29,270 nt of DNA, taken from positions 1-29,270 of the forward strand of contig CAYWTX010000432.1 of the NCBI GenBank assembly GCA_964461295.1, in the 5' to 3' direction. This document shows, piece after piece, positions 15,930-23,189 of this stretch. The DNA comes from CAYWTX01 sp964461295 (GTDB lineage: Bacteria > Planctomycetota > Phycisphaerae > SM23-33). Under the pieces are notes generated by a model. The model ran no database searches, was not told the origin of the DNA, and saw only the letters and a program-made list of their open reading frames with translations. The position numbers and the translations under genes are program-made. Positions within the stretch are counted from its first letter, which is position 1; every line of letters begins with the position of its first letter.

Positions 15930-17003
15930 TCATCGCTTCGTCCTGCGCTTCCGCAACCGGTAGATCATCGCCAGCACTTCCGCCACGGCCACGTACAGCG
16001 CCTCCGGCACGCCCTGGCCGACCTCGACCGCCCCGTACAGCGCGCGGGCCAGTTCGGGACGCTCGATCACCGGAACGCCGTGGGCGCGGGCGATCTCCTT
16101 GATCTTCTGGCACATCAGGTCGCCGCCCTTGGCCACCACCTTCGGCGCCGCCATCACGTCCGCCTCGTACTGAAGCGCCACCGCCACGTGCGTCGGGTTG
16201 GTCACCACCACGTCCGCCTTCGGCACTTCCTGCAGCATCCGCTTGCGGGCCATCTCCAACTGCACGGCCCGGATGCGGTTGCGGACCTCCGGCGCCAGCT
16301 CGTGCTGACGCCGCTCTTCCTTCATCTCCTGCTTGGTCATCCGCAGGTCCCGCTGGTACTTCCATCGCTGGAACAACAGGTCCGCCGCCCCCACCACCAG
16401 CACCGCCGCCGTGATCCGCAGCATCAGCCCCATCGTCAGCTTGCCGACCATCGCCACCGCCCCCGCGGCCGTCTCGTACCGAAGGGCCAGACACGTCGGC
16501 ATCTTGTCGCTCAGGTACTGCCAACAGATCGCGATGATCACCGCCAACTTCACGATGGAAATGACCAACTGCACCACCGACTTCATGCTGAACAGGTTCT
16601 GGAACCCCTTCGCCGGGTTCAGCCGGTCCACCTGGACCTTCATCGCCTTGGGGCACAGCGACCACCCGCTGCTCAGCACGCTAGCCGCCACCGACGCCGC
16701 CGCCGTCGCGATCACGAACGGCAGCGTCATCGTCAGCGATGCCAGAAACTCCTGCCCCATCGTGAGCAGCATCCCTTCGCTTCCCAGCCGCCACACCGGC
16801 CGCAAGTACATCGCCTCGCGCACCAGCAGGATCATCTGCTCGTACAGCCAGCTTCCACACAGCGACAGCGACGCCAGCAACGCCGCGATCAGAACGCCCG
16901 ACGGCAACTCCTTGCTCTCAGGGAGCTGGCCCTCCTCCCGAGCCTTCCTCAACCGCTCGGGAGTCGCCTGTTCGGTCCGTTCTGCCGCTGAGTGTTCCGC
17001 CAT
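15930..17003 (-). CDS. flhB: Flagellar export switch protein FlhB
   Basis: This 357-residue protein is a membrane component of the export gate that switches substrate class by self-cleavage. The N-terminus has the family motif ERTEQATPERLRKAREEGQ. Four membrane segments follow (about residues 35-50, 90-110, 145-160 and 190-210). The cytoplasmic part starts near KYQRDLRMTKQEMKEE. The cleavage motif NPTH is at residues 269-272, the same numbering as in Salmonella FlhB, and the VIERPELARALY motif is also present. All expected catalytic residues are present. The ribosome site before the ATG is weak. A 95-bp gap containing a hairpin repeat separates it from fliR. Confidence 0.96.
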   Translation of the reverse strand: MAEHSAAERTEQATPERLRKAREEGQLPESKELPSGVLIAALLASLSLCGSWLYEQMILLVREAMYLRPVWRLGSEGMLLTMGQEFLASLTMTLPFVIATAAASVAASVLSSGWSLCPKAMKVQVDRLNPAKGFQNLFSMKSVVQLVISIVKLAVIIAICWQYLSDKMPTCLALRYETAAGAVAMVGKLTMGLMLRITAAVLVVGAADLLFQRWKYQRDLRMTKQEMKEERRQHELAPEVRNRIRAVQLEMARKRMLQEVPKADVVVTNPTHVAVALQYEADVMAAPKVVAKGGDLMCQKIKEIARAHGVPVIERPELARALYGAVEVGQGVPEALYVAVAEVLAMIYRLRKRRTKR

Positions 17004-17039
17004 TGCCGACTACCGTTACCTGCGTGAGAGAAACCAACC

Positions 17040-17069
17040 GAGCCGGGGCGTGTCGCCCCGGTCGCCTTC
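17040..17069. repeat. CCGGGGCG-TGT-CGCCCCGG hairpin repeat, copy 1
   Basis: An 8-bp perfect stem with a TGT loop (17043-17061) lies in the fliR-flhB gap. The surrounding 30 bases match 27791-27820, between fliF and fliE, with one mismatch. The two copies are in the same orientation. It could act as a transcript stabiliser or be a dispersed palindrome. Confidence 0.75.
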
Positions 17070-17098
17070 GGTGGAGCCGCCGCCCCCACCGCGCCTCG

Positions 17099-17845
17099 TC
17101 ACATCAGCCTTCCGATCCACTGCGTCACCTCGTCCACGAACGTTGCCAGCAACGGCATCATCGCCGTCGCCACCACCAGCCCCACCGCCACGCGGAGCGG
17201 CAGGCTCGTCATCAGGATGTCCATCTCCGGCAGCACGCGGGCCACCACGCCCAGCACCACGCCCAGAATCAGGAACGCCGCCAGCACCGGCGCCGCCAAC
17301 TGCAGCATCATCAGCAGCATCGCCGATCCCGCCGCCGCCAAGGCGCTGCTCAGCAGGCCCCAGTCCACCGTCCCGCCCAGCGGAATCACCTCGTAACTCC
17401 GCCAGATCAGCCGGACCAGCACGTGAAGGCCCCCCGCGCCCAGGAACAGCAGCACGAAAATCGTGTCCACCAGAATCGCCAGCGGGTCGCTCTCCTCGCC
17501 CGTCGAGGGGTCCAGGATGAACGACATCGCGAACCCCATCTCCCGCGCCACGAACATCCCCCCCTGCTGCACCGCCAGGAACACCAGCCGCGCCGCCAGC
17601 CCCAACGCCAACCCGCACAGCACCTCCTGGCCCAGCATCAGCCCGGCCGTCAACATCTGCGTCCCGGCCGCCACCGCCGGCGGGGGCGCGAACGCGGCGA
17701 AGAAGATCGACAGCACCATCGCCAGCCCGGCCCGCACCTGCAGCGGTATCGAGTCGAAACCCAGCAGCGGCAGCGTCGAAACGAACGCAGCCGTCCTGCC
17801 CAGCACGAGCACGAATGGCAACAGCAGCATGAGGGCCGGTTCCAC
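17099..17845 (-). CDS. fliR: Flagellar export gate protein FliR
   Basis: This 248-residue, very hydrophobic protein matches FliR. It has an N-terminal helix (LMLLLPFVLVLGRTAAFVSTLPLLG, residues about 5-30). A conserved RAGLAMVLSIFFA block and GLALGLAARLVFLAVQQGGMFV segment follow. MGFAMSFILDPSTGEESDPLA is a family hallmark. FliR joins FliP and FliQ in the core of the inner-membrane export channel. The frame is open to an ATG at 17959, but that extension translates a heptamer repeat. The GTG at 17845, with GGAG eight bases upstream, is preferred. It follows fliQ and precedes flhB, the standard order. Confidence 0.92.
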   Translation of the reverse strand: MEPALMLLLPFVLVLGRTAAFVSTLPLLGFDSIPLQVRAGLAMVLSIFFAAFAPPPAVAAGTQMLTAGLMLGQEVLCGLALGLAARLVFLAVQQGGMFVAREMGFAMSFILDPSTGEESDPLAILVDTIFVLLFLGAGGLHVLVRLIWRSYEVIPLGGTVDWGLLSSALAAAGSAMLLMMLQLAAPVLAAFLILGVVLGVVARVLPEMDILMTSLPLRVAVGLVVATAMMPLLATFVDEVTQWIGRLM

Positions 17846-17864
17846 TACGCACGCTCCACCCGCG

Positions 17865-17967
17865 GAATTGCCAATTGCCGATTGCCAATTGCCGATTGGA
17901 AACCGCAGACCACGCCCAACACCATTGGCTCCCTCAATTGGCAATTGGCAACATGGCAACCGGCAAT
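17865..17967. repeat. Inverted pair of ATTGCC-type heptamer repeats
   Basis: The left arm (17865-17899) is a tandem of the 7-bp unit AATTGCC or GATTGCC. The right arm (17935-17967) contains the reverse-complement form GGCAATT. About 35 bp separate them. The element fills the gap between the fliQ stop and the fliR start and creates a spurious 38-residue extension of the fliR frame. Confidence 0.8.
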
Positions 17968-17972
17968 GCTCA

Positions 17973-18242
17973 TCAATGTCCCATTCGCTCCATGTACTGA
18001 AAAACCTCCCGCGTGAATGCGCCCGTCGTCTCCAGCATCCACGCCCCGAAGACCAGCAGCGTCAGTCCCACGGCCGCCAGCTTCACCACCATGCCCAGCG
18101 TCATGTCGCGCAGGCTGGTCACCGCCTGAAGCATGGCCACCACCACGCCGAGAACCAGCGTGATGATGAGCACCGGGGCGCACACGATCAGGCACGTCTC
18201 CATCGTGCGCCGCCCGATGTGCATGATCAGCGATGCGTCCAT
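17973..18242 (-). CDS. fliQ: Flagellar export gate protein FliQ
   Basis: This 89-residue protein has the FliQ two-helix plan: ETCLIVCAPVLIITLVLGVVVAMLQA (residues about 15-40), then the conserved VTSLRDMTLGMVVKLAAVGL turn and second helix, ending GAFTREVFQYMERMG. The usual family ends are present and the length is exact. It is a core channel subunit with FliP and FliR. GAGG sits seven bases before the ATG. It starts eight bases after the fliP stop. Confidence 0.95.
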   Translation of the reverse strand: MDASLIMHIGRRTMETCLIVCAPVLIITLVLGVVVAMLQAVTSLRDMTLGMVVKLAAVGLTLLVFGAWMLETTGAFTREVFQYMERMGH

Positions 18243-18250
18243 CTTCCACC

Positions 18251-19105
18251 TCAGAACGAGAAGCTCTGCACCAGGCTGCGGGCCAGCATGCCCCAGCCAT
18301 CCACCAGCACGAACAGAACGATCTTGAACGGCAGCGAGATGATCGCCGGCGGCAGCATCATCATGCCCGCGCTGAGCAGGATGCTCGCCACCACCAGGTC
18401 GATCAGCAGGAACGGGATGAACAGCAGGCAACCCATCTCGAACGACGTGCGGAACTCGCTGATCGCGAAGCTCGGCACGGCCACGTGCAGCGGCACGTCG
18501 TCCTGCGTCGCCGGCGGCTTGGTTCCCGACAACTCCACGAACAGCGACAGGTCGCTCTGACGCGTCTGCCGCAGCATGAAGTCCTTCAGCAGAGCGCTGC
18601 CCCGGTCCGCCGCCGCGTCGAACGGCATCTGGTCCTTCAGGTACGGCTGCAAGACCTGGTCGTTGATCTTGCCCAGCGTCGGCGACATCGTGAAGATCGT
18701 CAGGAACAGCGCCAGGCCGATGATCGCCACCGTCGGGGGAATGCTCTGCGTGGTGAGCGCCCGCCGCACGAACCCCAGCACGATCACGATCCGCGTGAAG
18801 CTGGTCATCATGACCAGCAGCCCCGGCAGCAGCGCCAACCCGGTGAACACCACGGCCAACTTCACCGGCGCCGACCAGTCTTCCTTCTTGCCGTCCTTGC
18901 CGCTGGAGGCCTTCTCGATCGCGCTGACCACGTCGCCGACCTTCGGCAGGCTGTTCCCCGCGGGCCGCGTCGAAGGCGCGCTCGTCGGGGCGGTCGTCTG
19001 GGCGAAGGTCTCAGAGCCGATGGCGAGAACGGCAGCCAGAGCCATCACAGCCGCCCCGCCGGTGAATCCGCAATCCCCGATCCGCAATCCGCAATTCCTC
19101 CTCAT
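18251..19105 (-). CDS. fliP: Flagellar export gate protein FliP
   Basis: This 284-residue protein matches FliP. Family signatures are VVFTGLALLPGLLVMMTSFTRIVIVLGFVRRAL, TQSIPPTVAIIGLALFLT and the C-terminal region FIPFLLIDLVVASILLSAGMMMLPP and SLPFKIVLFVLVDGW (read as conserved blocks along residues 85-275). FliP forms the ring of the export channel. The start at 19105 overlaps the fliO stop in ATGA. Residues 3-14 (NCGLRIGDCGFT) are translated from a heptamer repeat and give the n-region of the signal peptide, followed by AAVMALAAVLAIG. A second ATG at 19045 would remove the repeat and leave a signal without positive charge. A proline/threonine-rich linker of about 45 residues precedes the conserved core. 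Confidence 0.95.
   Translation of the reverse strand: MRRNCGLRIGDCGFTGGAAVMALAAVLAIGSETFAQTTAPTSAPSTRPAGNSLPKVGDVVSAIEKASSGKDGKKEDWSAPVKLAVVFTGLALLPGLLVMMTSFTRIVIVLGFVRRALTTQSIPPTVAIIGLALFLTIFTMSPTLGKINDQVLQPYLKDQMPFDAAADRGSALLKDFMLRQTRQSDLSLFVELSGTKPPATQDDVPLHVAVPSFAISEFRTSFEMGCLLFIPFLLIDLVVASILLSAGMMMLPPAIISLPFKIVLFVLVDGWGMLARSLVQSFSF
19064..19098 (-). repeat. GCGGATT heptamer repeat inside fliP 5' end
   Basis: On the minus strand this is a degenerate tandem of the 7-bp unit GCGGATT, with the repeated piece ATTGCGGATTGCGGAT. It is the same unit seen at 13361-13450. It lies wholly within the fliP reading frame, near codons 3-14. Confidence 0.75.
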
Positions 19106-19641
19106 GCCGCGCCCTCCTCACCGGAAGGCGCCCCCGCCTCCGCCTGAGTCAGCGCCTCGCCGAAACTCCCCGCGCGGAGTTCCGACAGCATCGTGACGTT
19201 GTCGCGGCTGGAGGCCAGGAGGAACCGCTGCTTGTCCACCTCGACCACGTGAAGCTGCTTGCGCGGGGCAAGATGGAAGGACTCGATCAGCCTGATCCGC
19301 TTGCCGACGATCCCCGGCGCCAGGCGCGGCAGGTACTTCCGCGTGGCCAGCATCGCCCCCGCCGCCAACAACACCACCAGCATGGCGTACCCAAGCGTCT
19401 TGCCCAACTCCATGCCTTGCTGGCCCCTGGGCAGCGCCAGCGGCGTGTGCTCATCCCGCACGCCGATGCCCGCGAGGGGGCGGCTTTCGGGCTGGGTCGG
19501 TTGCGTTGCCGCGGGCCTGGTTGAGGCAGTCGTCGCTTCCTGCGCCCGCAACGGCCCCGACGCAAGCACCACGAACAACACGCACACGCCCGCAACGGCC
19601 CCCCCGAGCACGTTCAGACTGTATGCGCGCGTAACGCTCAT
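19102..19641 (-). CDS. fliO: Flagellar biosynthesis protein FliO-like
   Basis: This 179-residue protein begins with a signal-anchor (SLNVLGGAVAGVCVLFVVLASG, residues about 8-29). A threonine/proline-rich periplasmic linker follows, then a second membrane helix (TLGYAMLVVLLAAGAMLATRKYL, residues about 85-107). The C-terminal cytoplasmic domain, IRLIESFHLAPRKQLHVVEVDKQRFLLASS, is typical of FliO/FliZ. FliO helps assemble the FliP ring. The next gene, fliP, starts in a 4-bp overlap. No ribosome site precedes the ATG at 19641. A sigma-54-like element ends about 12 bases before it, so the mRNA may be nearly leaderless. The frame is open to 19767 but without features. Confidence 0.85.
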   Translation of the reverse strand: MSVTRAYSLNVLGGAVAGVCVLFVVLASGPLRAQEATTASTRPAATQPTQPESRPLAGIGVRDEHTPLALPRGQQGMELGKTLGYAMLVVLLAAGAMLATRKYLPRLAPGIVGKRIRLIESFHLAPRKQLHVVEVDKQRFLLASSRDNVTMLSELRAGSFGEALTQAEAGAPSGEEGAA

Positions 19642-19652
19642 GCCCCGGTAAG

Positions 19653-19669
19653 TGCATAGGGTGTGCCAA
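19653..19669 (-). promoter_or_regulatory. Candidate sigma-54 promoter before fliO
   Basis: The minus strand reads TTGGCAC, six bases, then TGCA, giving GG-N10-GC as sigma-54 requires. The -24 box matches YTGGCAC fully and the -12 box ATGCA matches TTGCW at four of five. Transcription would start close to 19642, right at the fliO start codon. An NtrC-type regulator heads the cluster. The short distance to the ATG and the single occurrence keep this tentative. Confidence 0.4.
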
Positions 19670-19887
19670 TGAGTGAATTCCCAGTCTTGACAACATAAGT
19701 CACTATTATTCGGTATCTTACGTGCGCATGGCGGAAGACGGAACCTCCCCCTTCGCCCCCTTCCCAACGTAAGCTTTCTTGACGCTCGGCGCTTCCAGCT
19801 ACCAGCTTCCCGTCGCCGCCCGCCAACCGCCCTCGGACCTGCTTGCGGCTGCGATCCGGTGGCTGCCGCCTGAGAACTGACTTCCCT

Positions 19888-20238
19888 TCACTCTCCCGCC
19901 AGTTCGGTCTTCGCCGCCGGCAGGATCTCTTCCACCCGCACGCCCAGTCGATCGCCAACCACCACCAGCCGCCCCGTCGCAAACCGTATCCCGCGCAACA
20001 GCAGGTCCACCGGCTCGCCGGCCGCCTTGTCCAGCGCCACCACCGACCCCGCCCCCAGTTGGATCAACTCCCGGGCCGGCATCTTCGTCTGCCCCAGCCG
20101 CACCGAGATCTCCATCGTTGTGTCCAGCAGGATGTCAAGCTGTCCGCCCGCGGCGTTGACACGCCCTTCCGTGGCCCCGGGCAGCTCCGCTTCTCGGACC
20201 TCGACACCTTCCTGCGCCTGTGCATTCGCATCTGCCAT
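19888..20238 (-). CDS. fliN: Flagellar motor switch protein FliN
   Basis: This 116-residue protein has a short variable N-terminus and a full C-terminal SpoA domain. The domain reads LDILLDTTMEISVRLGQTKM, ARELIQLGAGSVVALDKAAGEPVDLL and VVVGDRLGVRVEEI, matching the FliN pattern closely. FliN forms the base of the C ring with FliM and binds FliH. The ATG is preceded by GAAGGAAC at good spacing. Length is normal for a short FliN; it is not the longer FliY type. It is separated from fliM by 168 bp with hairpins and from fliO by 246 bp, so fliO may have its own promoter. Confidence 0.95.
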   Translation of the reverse strand: MADANAQAQEGVEVREAELPGATEGRVNAAGGQLDILLDTTMEISVRLGQTKMPARELIQLGAGSVVALDKAAGEPVDLLLRGIRFATGRLVVVGDRLGVRVEEILPAAKTELAGE

Positions 20239-20319
20239 CTTCTGGTTCCTTCACAACCCGTCAACACGCGGCGAACTCAAATGACATTCCTGCTTCCCGT
20301 CCTTCGCCTCTCCGAATCT

Positions 20320-20364
20320 GAGAGTCGCCTTCTCGCGAAGCGACTCTCGACGAAGCCTGCTTCG
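20320..20364. repeat. Two adjacent hairpins between fliM and fliN
   Basis: The first hairpin (20320-20348) has an 8-bp stem GAGAGTCG/CGACTCTC continued by CTTC/GAAG after one bulged base, with a TCGC loop. The second (20351-20364) is CGAAGC-CT-GCTTCG. There is no T-run, so they are more likely mRNA processing or stability elements or an extragenic palindrome than terminators. Confidence 0.6.
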
Positions 20365-20406
20365 CGGCGCTTCTCTGCTTCTTCCCGCGCCTTCTCCTCT
20401 CCGCGT

Positions 20407-21357
20407 CTACCTATCGCCCTTGACGGGATTCACGCTGCCCACGATCCGCAGCCCGTACTGTCCGTCGCACGAAACCGGCGTGCCCAACAGCACCGCTTTC
20501 CCCTCCACCAGCAGCTTCGCCGGTTCGTTCGTCCGCTGCGACAGCAGCAACACGTCGCCCGCCTCCAACGCCAGGACCTGTCCCATCGTCACCTCCGCCG
20601 TGCCCGCCAGCACCTCCGCCTCCAGAACCACACGCGAAAAGTGCTCCCGCATCGCCGCGGCGGCCGCTTCGGGCTTCTGCCCCGCCGCCTTCGGACCCGA
20701 CAGCGGCTCCAACAAATCGCTCAGCACAATCACCACGACCGCCGGCTCCTTGGCGTCCCCCGCCATGAACGCCAGCCGACAGTATTCCGCGCCCTCCTCG
20801 CCTTCGACGGCCACGTCAGCGCCCGCCGCGCCCAGCGCGACGGCCCGTCCGCCGCCGCCAGTCAACGCGCCCGACAACTCCGCCGCCAGCGCGCCATGCA
20901 AGTCGCTGAGCAACTCGCGCTCGAAGTCCGACATCTCTCGTTCCTCGGCCGCGCCGTTCTCCGCGCCGCCCAGCAGCCTGGCCACCCACTGCCGCGCCTG
21001 GCCCTTCGCCACGTCGATCCGCCCGCACCCCTTGCCGTCCCGAACCAGCGCCGCGCCGAAACATCTGTTCGCGTCCTTCTGGCTCTCCTGCCTCATCGCG
21101 CCCGCGTACAACTGCTCAAGCGGCTGGGCCTTCAGCTCCACCGTGCTCCGCAACAGCGTCCCCATCCGCCGCGCCGCCGCCTCGGCCAGCTTGCCCGTCG
21201 CCGCCGCCAACTGCTCGAGCTGCGCCTGCCCGAACCGGCACGGACGCTTCCAGTCGTACTCCTGCGCCGCGGGCCCCGCCGCCGCCTTCGCGCCGCGCAC
21301 GCCCGATACCAGCATCCGCCGGAGCTGGCCCATGTTGACGTTCCGCACCGCGATCAC
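20407..21357 (-). CDS. fliM: Flagellar motor switch protein FliM (divergent)
   Basis: This 316-residue protein matches FliM from residue 34: EYDWKRPCRFGQAQLEQL, a following helix to RMGTLLRSTVELKAQPLEQLY, and a middle domain in which GGGG (near residue 168) is the only glycine-rich loop. The C-terminal SpoA domain covers VTMGQVLALEAGDVLLLSQR and the following strands. FliM links FliG to FliN in the C ring. The usual N-terminal CheY-binding segment (consensus LSQDEIDALL) is absent; the N-terminus reads MIAVRNVNMGQLRRMLVSGV, which lacks the acidic pair. The start is GTG in a GTGA overlap with the fliL stop; an ATG at 21333 is an alternative. The sequence is alanine-rich and one of the more divergent proteins here. 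Confidence 0.88.
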   Translation of the reverse strand: MIAVRNVNMGQLRRMLVSGVRGAKAAAGPAAQEYDWKRPCRFGQAQLEQLAAATGKLAEAAARRMGTLLRSTVELKAQPLEQLYAGAMRQESQKDANRCFGAALVRDGKGCGRIDVAKGQARQWVARLLGGAENGAAEEREMSDFERELLSDLHGALAAELSGALTGGGGRAVALGAAGADVAVEGEEGAEYCRLAFMAGDAKEPAVVVIVLSDLLEPLSGPKAAGQKPEAAAAAMREHFSRVVLEAEVLAGTAEVTMGQVLALEAGDVLLLSQRTNEPAKLLVEGKAVLLGTPVSCDGQYGLRIVGSVNPVKGDR

Positions 21358-21935
21358 TGGACGGCAAACTCCTTAAACAGGACGTGGTCGATCATCGGCG
21401 CCTTGCCCGGCCAGAGCAACTCATTGAACGCGTCCTGGATCTCCCGGCGGATGCGGTTGAGGTTCTTCTCGCCGCGGACGTCCTCCAGCTTCCGCCCGGC
21501 CAGGTACACCGTCAACCAGTTGTGCAACTCCTTCATCTTCTTCTCAACCGCCGGCTTGGCGGCGTCCCCGTGCGCCCGACGGCTGGCCAGAATGATCGTC
21601 GCCCGCACATACCGCGACAGCCGCGGCTCGTCCAGGTTCACCGTGATCGGCGCGAACTCGATGTACGCGTATTCCTCGTTCGACGCCGAGCCGTGCTTCT
21701 CGCTCCCGCCGCCCCCGCCGTGCCCGCCGCGCCCTTCGGCGGCCGGCTTCTCGCCAGTCCCCGCGTCAGCGTCCGACGGCGCGGCGCTGTGCAACAGCCC
21801 GCCCAGCCCGAAGCCGCCCACCGCCCCTATCGCGATCACCAGCGCCATCAGCCCCAGCCGCACGATCAGCAGCTTCCTGCCGCCACCACCCGCCGGCTTG
21901 CTCTCCTCAAAGGGCGTCGTGTTCTCATCGGCCAT
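21354..21935 (-). CDS. fliL: Flagellar basal-body protein FliL
   Basis: This 193-residue protein has a cytoplasmic N-terminus (MADENTTPFEESKPAGGGG), one membrane helix (LLIVRLGLMALVIAIGAVGGFGLG, residues about 21-45), a low-complexity glycine/histidine linker and a C-terminal FliL domain. That domain includes YIEFAPITVNLDEPRLSRYVRATIILAS and ends in a VLFKEFAVQ strand. FliL surrounds the stator units in the periplasm and supports torque. The ATG at 21935 has AAGGA eight bases upstream; a longer frame to 21974 has no such site. Its stop overlaps the fliM start. Confidence 0.9.
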   Translation of the reverse strand: MADENTTPFEESKPAGGGGRKLLIVRLGLMALVIAIGAVGGFGLGGLLHSAAPSDADAGTGEKPAAEGRGGHGGGGGSEKHGSASNEEYAYIEFAPITVNLDEPRLSRYVRATIILASRRAHGDAAKPAVEKKMKELHNWLTVYLAGRKLEDVRGEKNLNRIRREIQDAFNELLWPGKAPMIDHVLFKEFAVQ

Positions 21936-22088
21936 AGCGATCTTCCTTACGATTTCCCACCCAAAGCACTCCATCCCGATCCGCGTCTCACGCTCTCACA
22001 GCCCTGCCGTTCCTCGCCACCCCGGCACGCCGGCCTCGCTCACTACACGCGCTAGACCCGTCCGAACGTGCTTGGCGGCGCTGTCTGC

Positions 22089-22733
22089 TCAACCCACTTC
22101 CCGAATCCTCTGCATCATCGCCGTCAACCGGGCCGCCAAGGCCTTGTCCGTCATCGCGCCCAACACCTTCGCCGCCGCCCGCTCCGACATGTAGTAAAGA
22201 ATCTTCACCACGTCGTCGGCCTGGTTGTTCGCGCACATGCCCATGAGGATGCCGCTGCCGCCCTCGGCGTCCATCTTCTCGAACGTCGCGGCCACCCGCG
22301 TGATGTTCTGCTTCTCCTCCGCGCTCACCTTCATCCGCGACTTGTCCAACTCAGCCGTCGCCTCCTTCAGACGCGTCAGCGGGCCGATCAACTCCATCCG
22401 AAGCGCCTCCAGTTCCTTCGCGCGCCGCTGGAGCCCCTCCTCGGCCATCTGCACCCTCTTCTCCTGCTCGCCCAGCCGTGCCTCACGCCGCTGCACCTCG
22501 CCCAGCCGCAGCCGCAGCTCATGCACCAGGTCCTGCACCTGCTCCTGGCCGGGCGCCGGCTTGTCCTCGATGGTCTGCACCTTCGCCGGCATCGCTTCGG
22601 CCTTCCCCGGCTGCGGACCCGCCGCCGGCGACGCTTTCTTCGCCCCGCCGAACAGTCCCGAGATGCCCGCCGAGACGCCTACGCTCAGCAGCGCCAGCAC
22701 GCCCAGGATCATCAGATACTTCCTGCCAAACAT
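22089..22733 (-). CDS. MotE-like export/assembly protein
   Basis: This 214-residue protein has an N-terminal membrane anchor (LMILGVLALLSVGVSAGISGLFGG, residues about 7-30), a linker, a coiled coil (ELRLRLGEVQRREARLGEQEKRVQMAEEGLQRRAKELEAL, about 72-111) and a C-terminal MgtE-N-like domain. That domain includes RVAATFEKMDAEGGSGILMGM and DDVVKILYYMSERAAAKVLGAM. This plan matches MotE and related proteins encoded next to fliJ or fliL, which help motor assembly. The ribosome site TAGGAG includes the fliJ stop codon and lies six bases before the ATG. Only nine bases separate it from fliJ. A 153-bp gap follows before fliL. Confidence 0.8.
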   Translation of the reverse strand: MFGRKYLMILGVLALLSVGVSAGISGLFGGAKKASPAAGPQPGKAEAMPAKVQTIEDKPAPGQEQVQDLVHELRLRLGEVQRREARLGEQEKRVQMAEEGLQRRAKELEALRMELIGPLTRLKEATAELDKSRMKVSAEEKQNITRVAATFEKMDAEGGSGILMGMCANNQADDVVKILYYMSERAAAKVLGAMTDKALAARLTAMMQRIREVG

Positions 22734-22742
22734 GGTTGACTC

Positions 22743-23189
22743 CTAGAAGACCATCTCTCTCGCCCTGGCGATCTGGGCGCCTTCGTCAAACTGCTTCTGT
22801 TCCGCGTTCACCTGCTCCCGCGCCCAGCGCTGCTTGGCTTCCGTCCGCAACCGCTCCATCGTCTCGCGCCGCCGCCGAACCCCCGTCAAGGCCGCCGTCT
22901 TCGCCGTCCGCTGGGCTGCCAACTCCGCGATCTGCCTCTCCAGCCCCCCGATCTGCCGCCTCTGCCAGTCGCAGCACCGCATCACCAACGCGTGCACCTG
23001 CATGCGATCGTGCAGTTCCCGCTCGCTCAACTCCGCGGCCGCCGCCCGCAACGCCGCGTGCCGCACCATGCACTCCTGCCGCAACGCCGCGATCCGGCCC
23101 GTCAGCGCCTGCAACTCAGCCCTTGCCGCCGTCTCCCGCTGCATCGTCACCGTCAGCAGCCGCTCCAATGGCCAGTGGAACCGCTTCAC
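22743..23189 (-). CDS. fliJ: Flagellar export chaperone FliJ
   Basis: This 148-residue protein is almost entirely helical and charged, as FliJ is. It begins KRFHWPLERLLTVTMQRE, a typical FliJ opening, and continues in coiled coil through ELSERELHDRMQVHALVMRC to the RETMERLRTEAKQRWAREQ segment. FliJ is the stalk of the FliI ATPase and contacts FlhA. The start is GTG directly after the fliI stop (TAG then GTG with no gap), so translation is coupled to fliI. Primary sequence conservation in this family is low, and position supports the call. Confidence 0.88.
   Translation of the reverse strand: MKRFHWPLERLLTVTMQRETAARAELQALTGRIAALRQECMVRHAALRAAAAELSERELHDRMQVHALVMRCCDWQRRQIGGLERQIAELAAQRTAKTAALTGVRRRRETMERLRTEAKQRWAREQVNAEQKQFDEGAQIARAREMVF

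Noticed and set aside
15598..16665. Minus-strand 355-codon open frame overlapping flhB and the repeat mosaic
   Set aside because: It runs in another frame of flhB with Gly/Arg-rich low-complexity sequence and then translates intergenic repeats.
17846..17959. Extended N-terminus of FliR starting at ATG 17959
   Set aside because: The extra 38 residues are translated from the heptamer repeat and the gap. The GTG at 17845 has a proper ribosome site and matches where FliR homologues begin.
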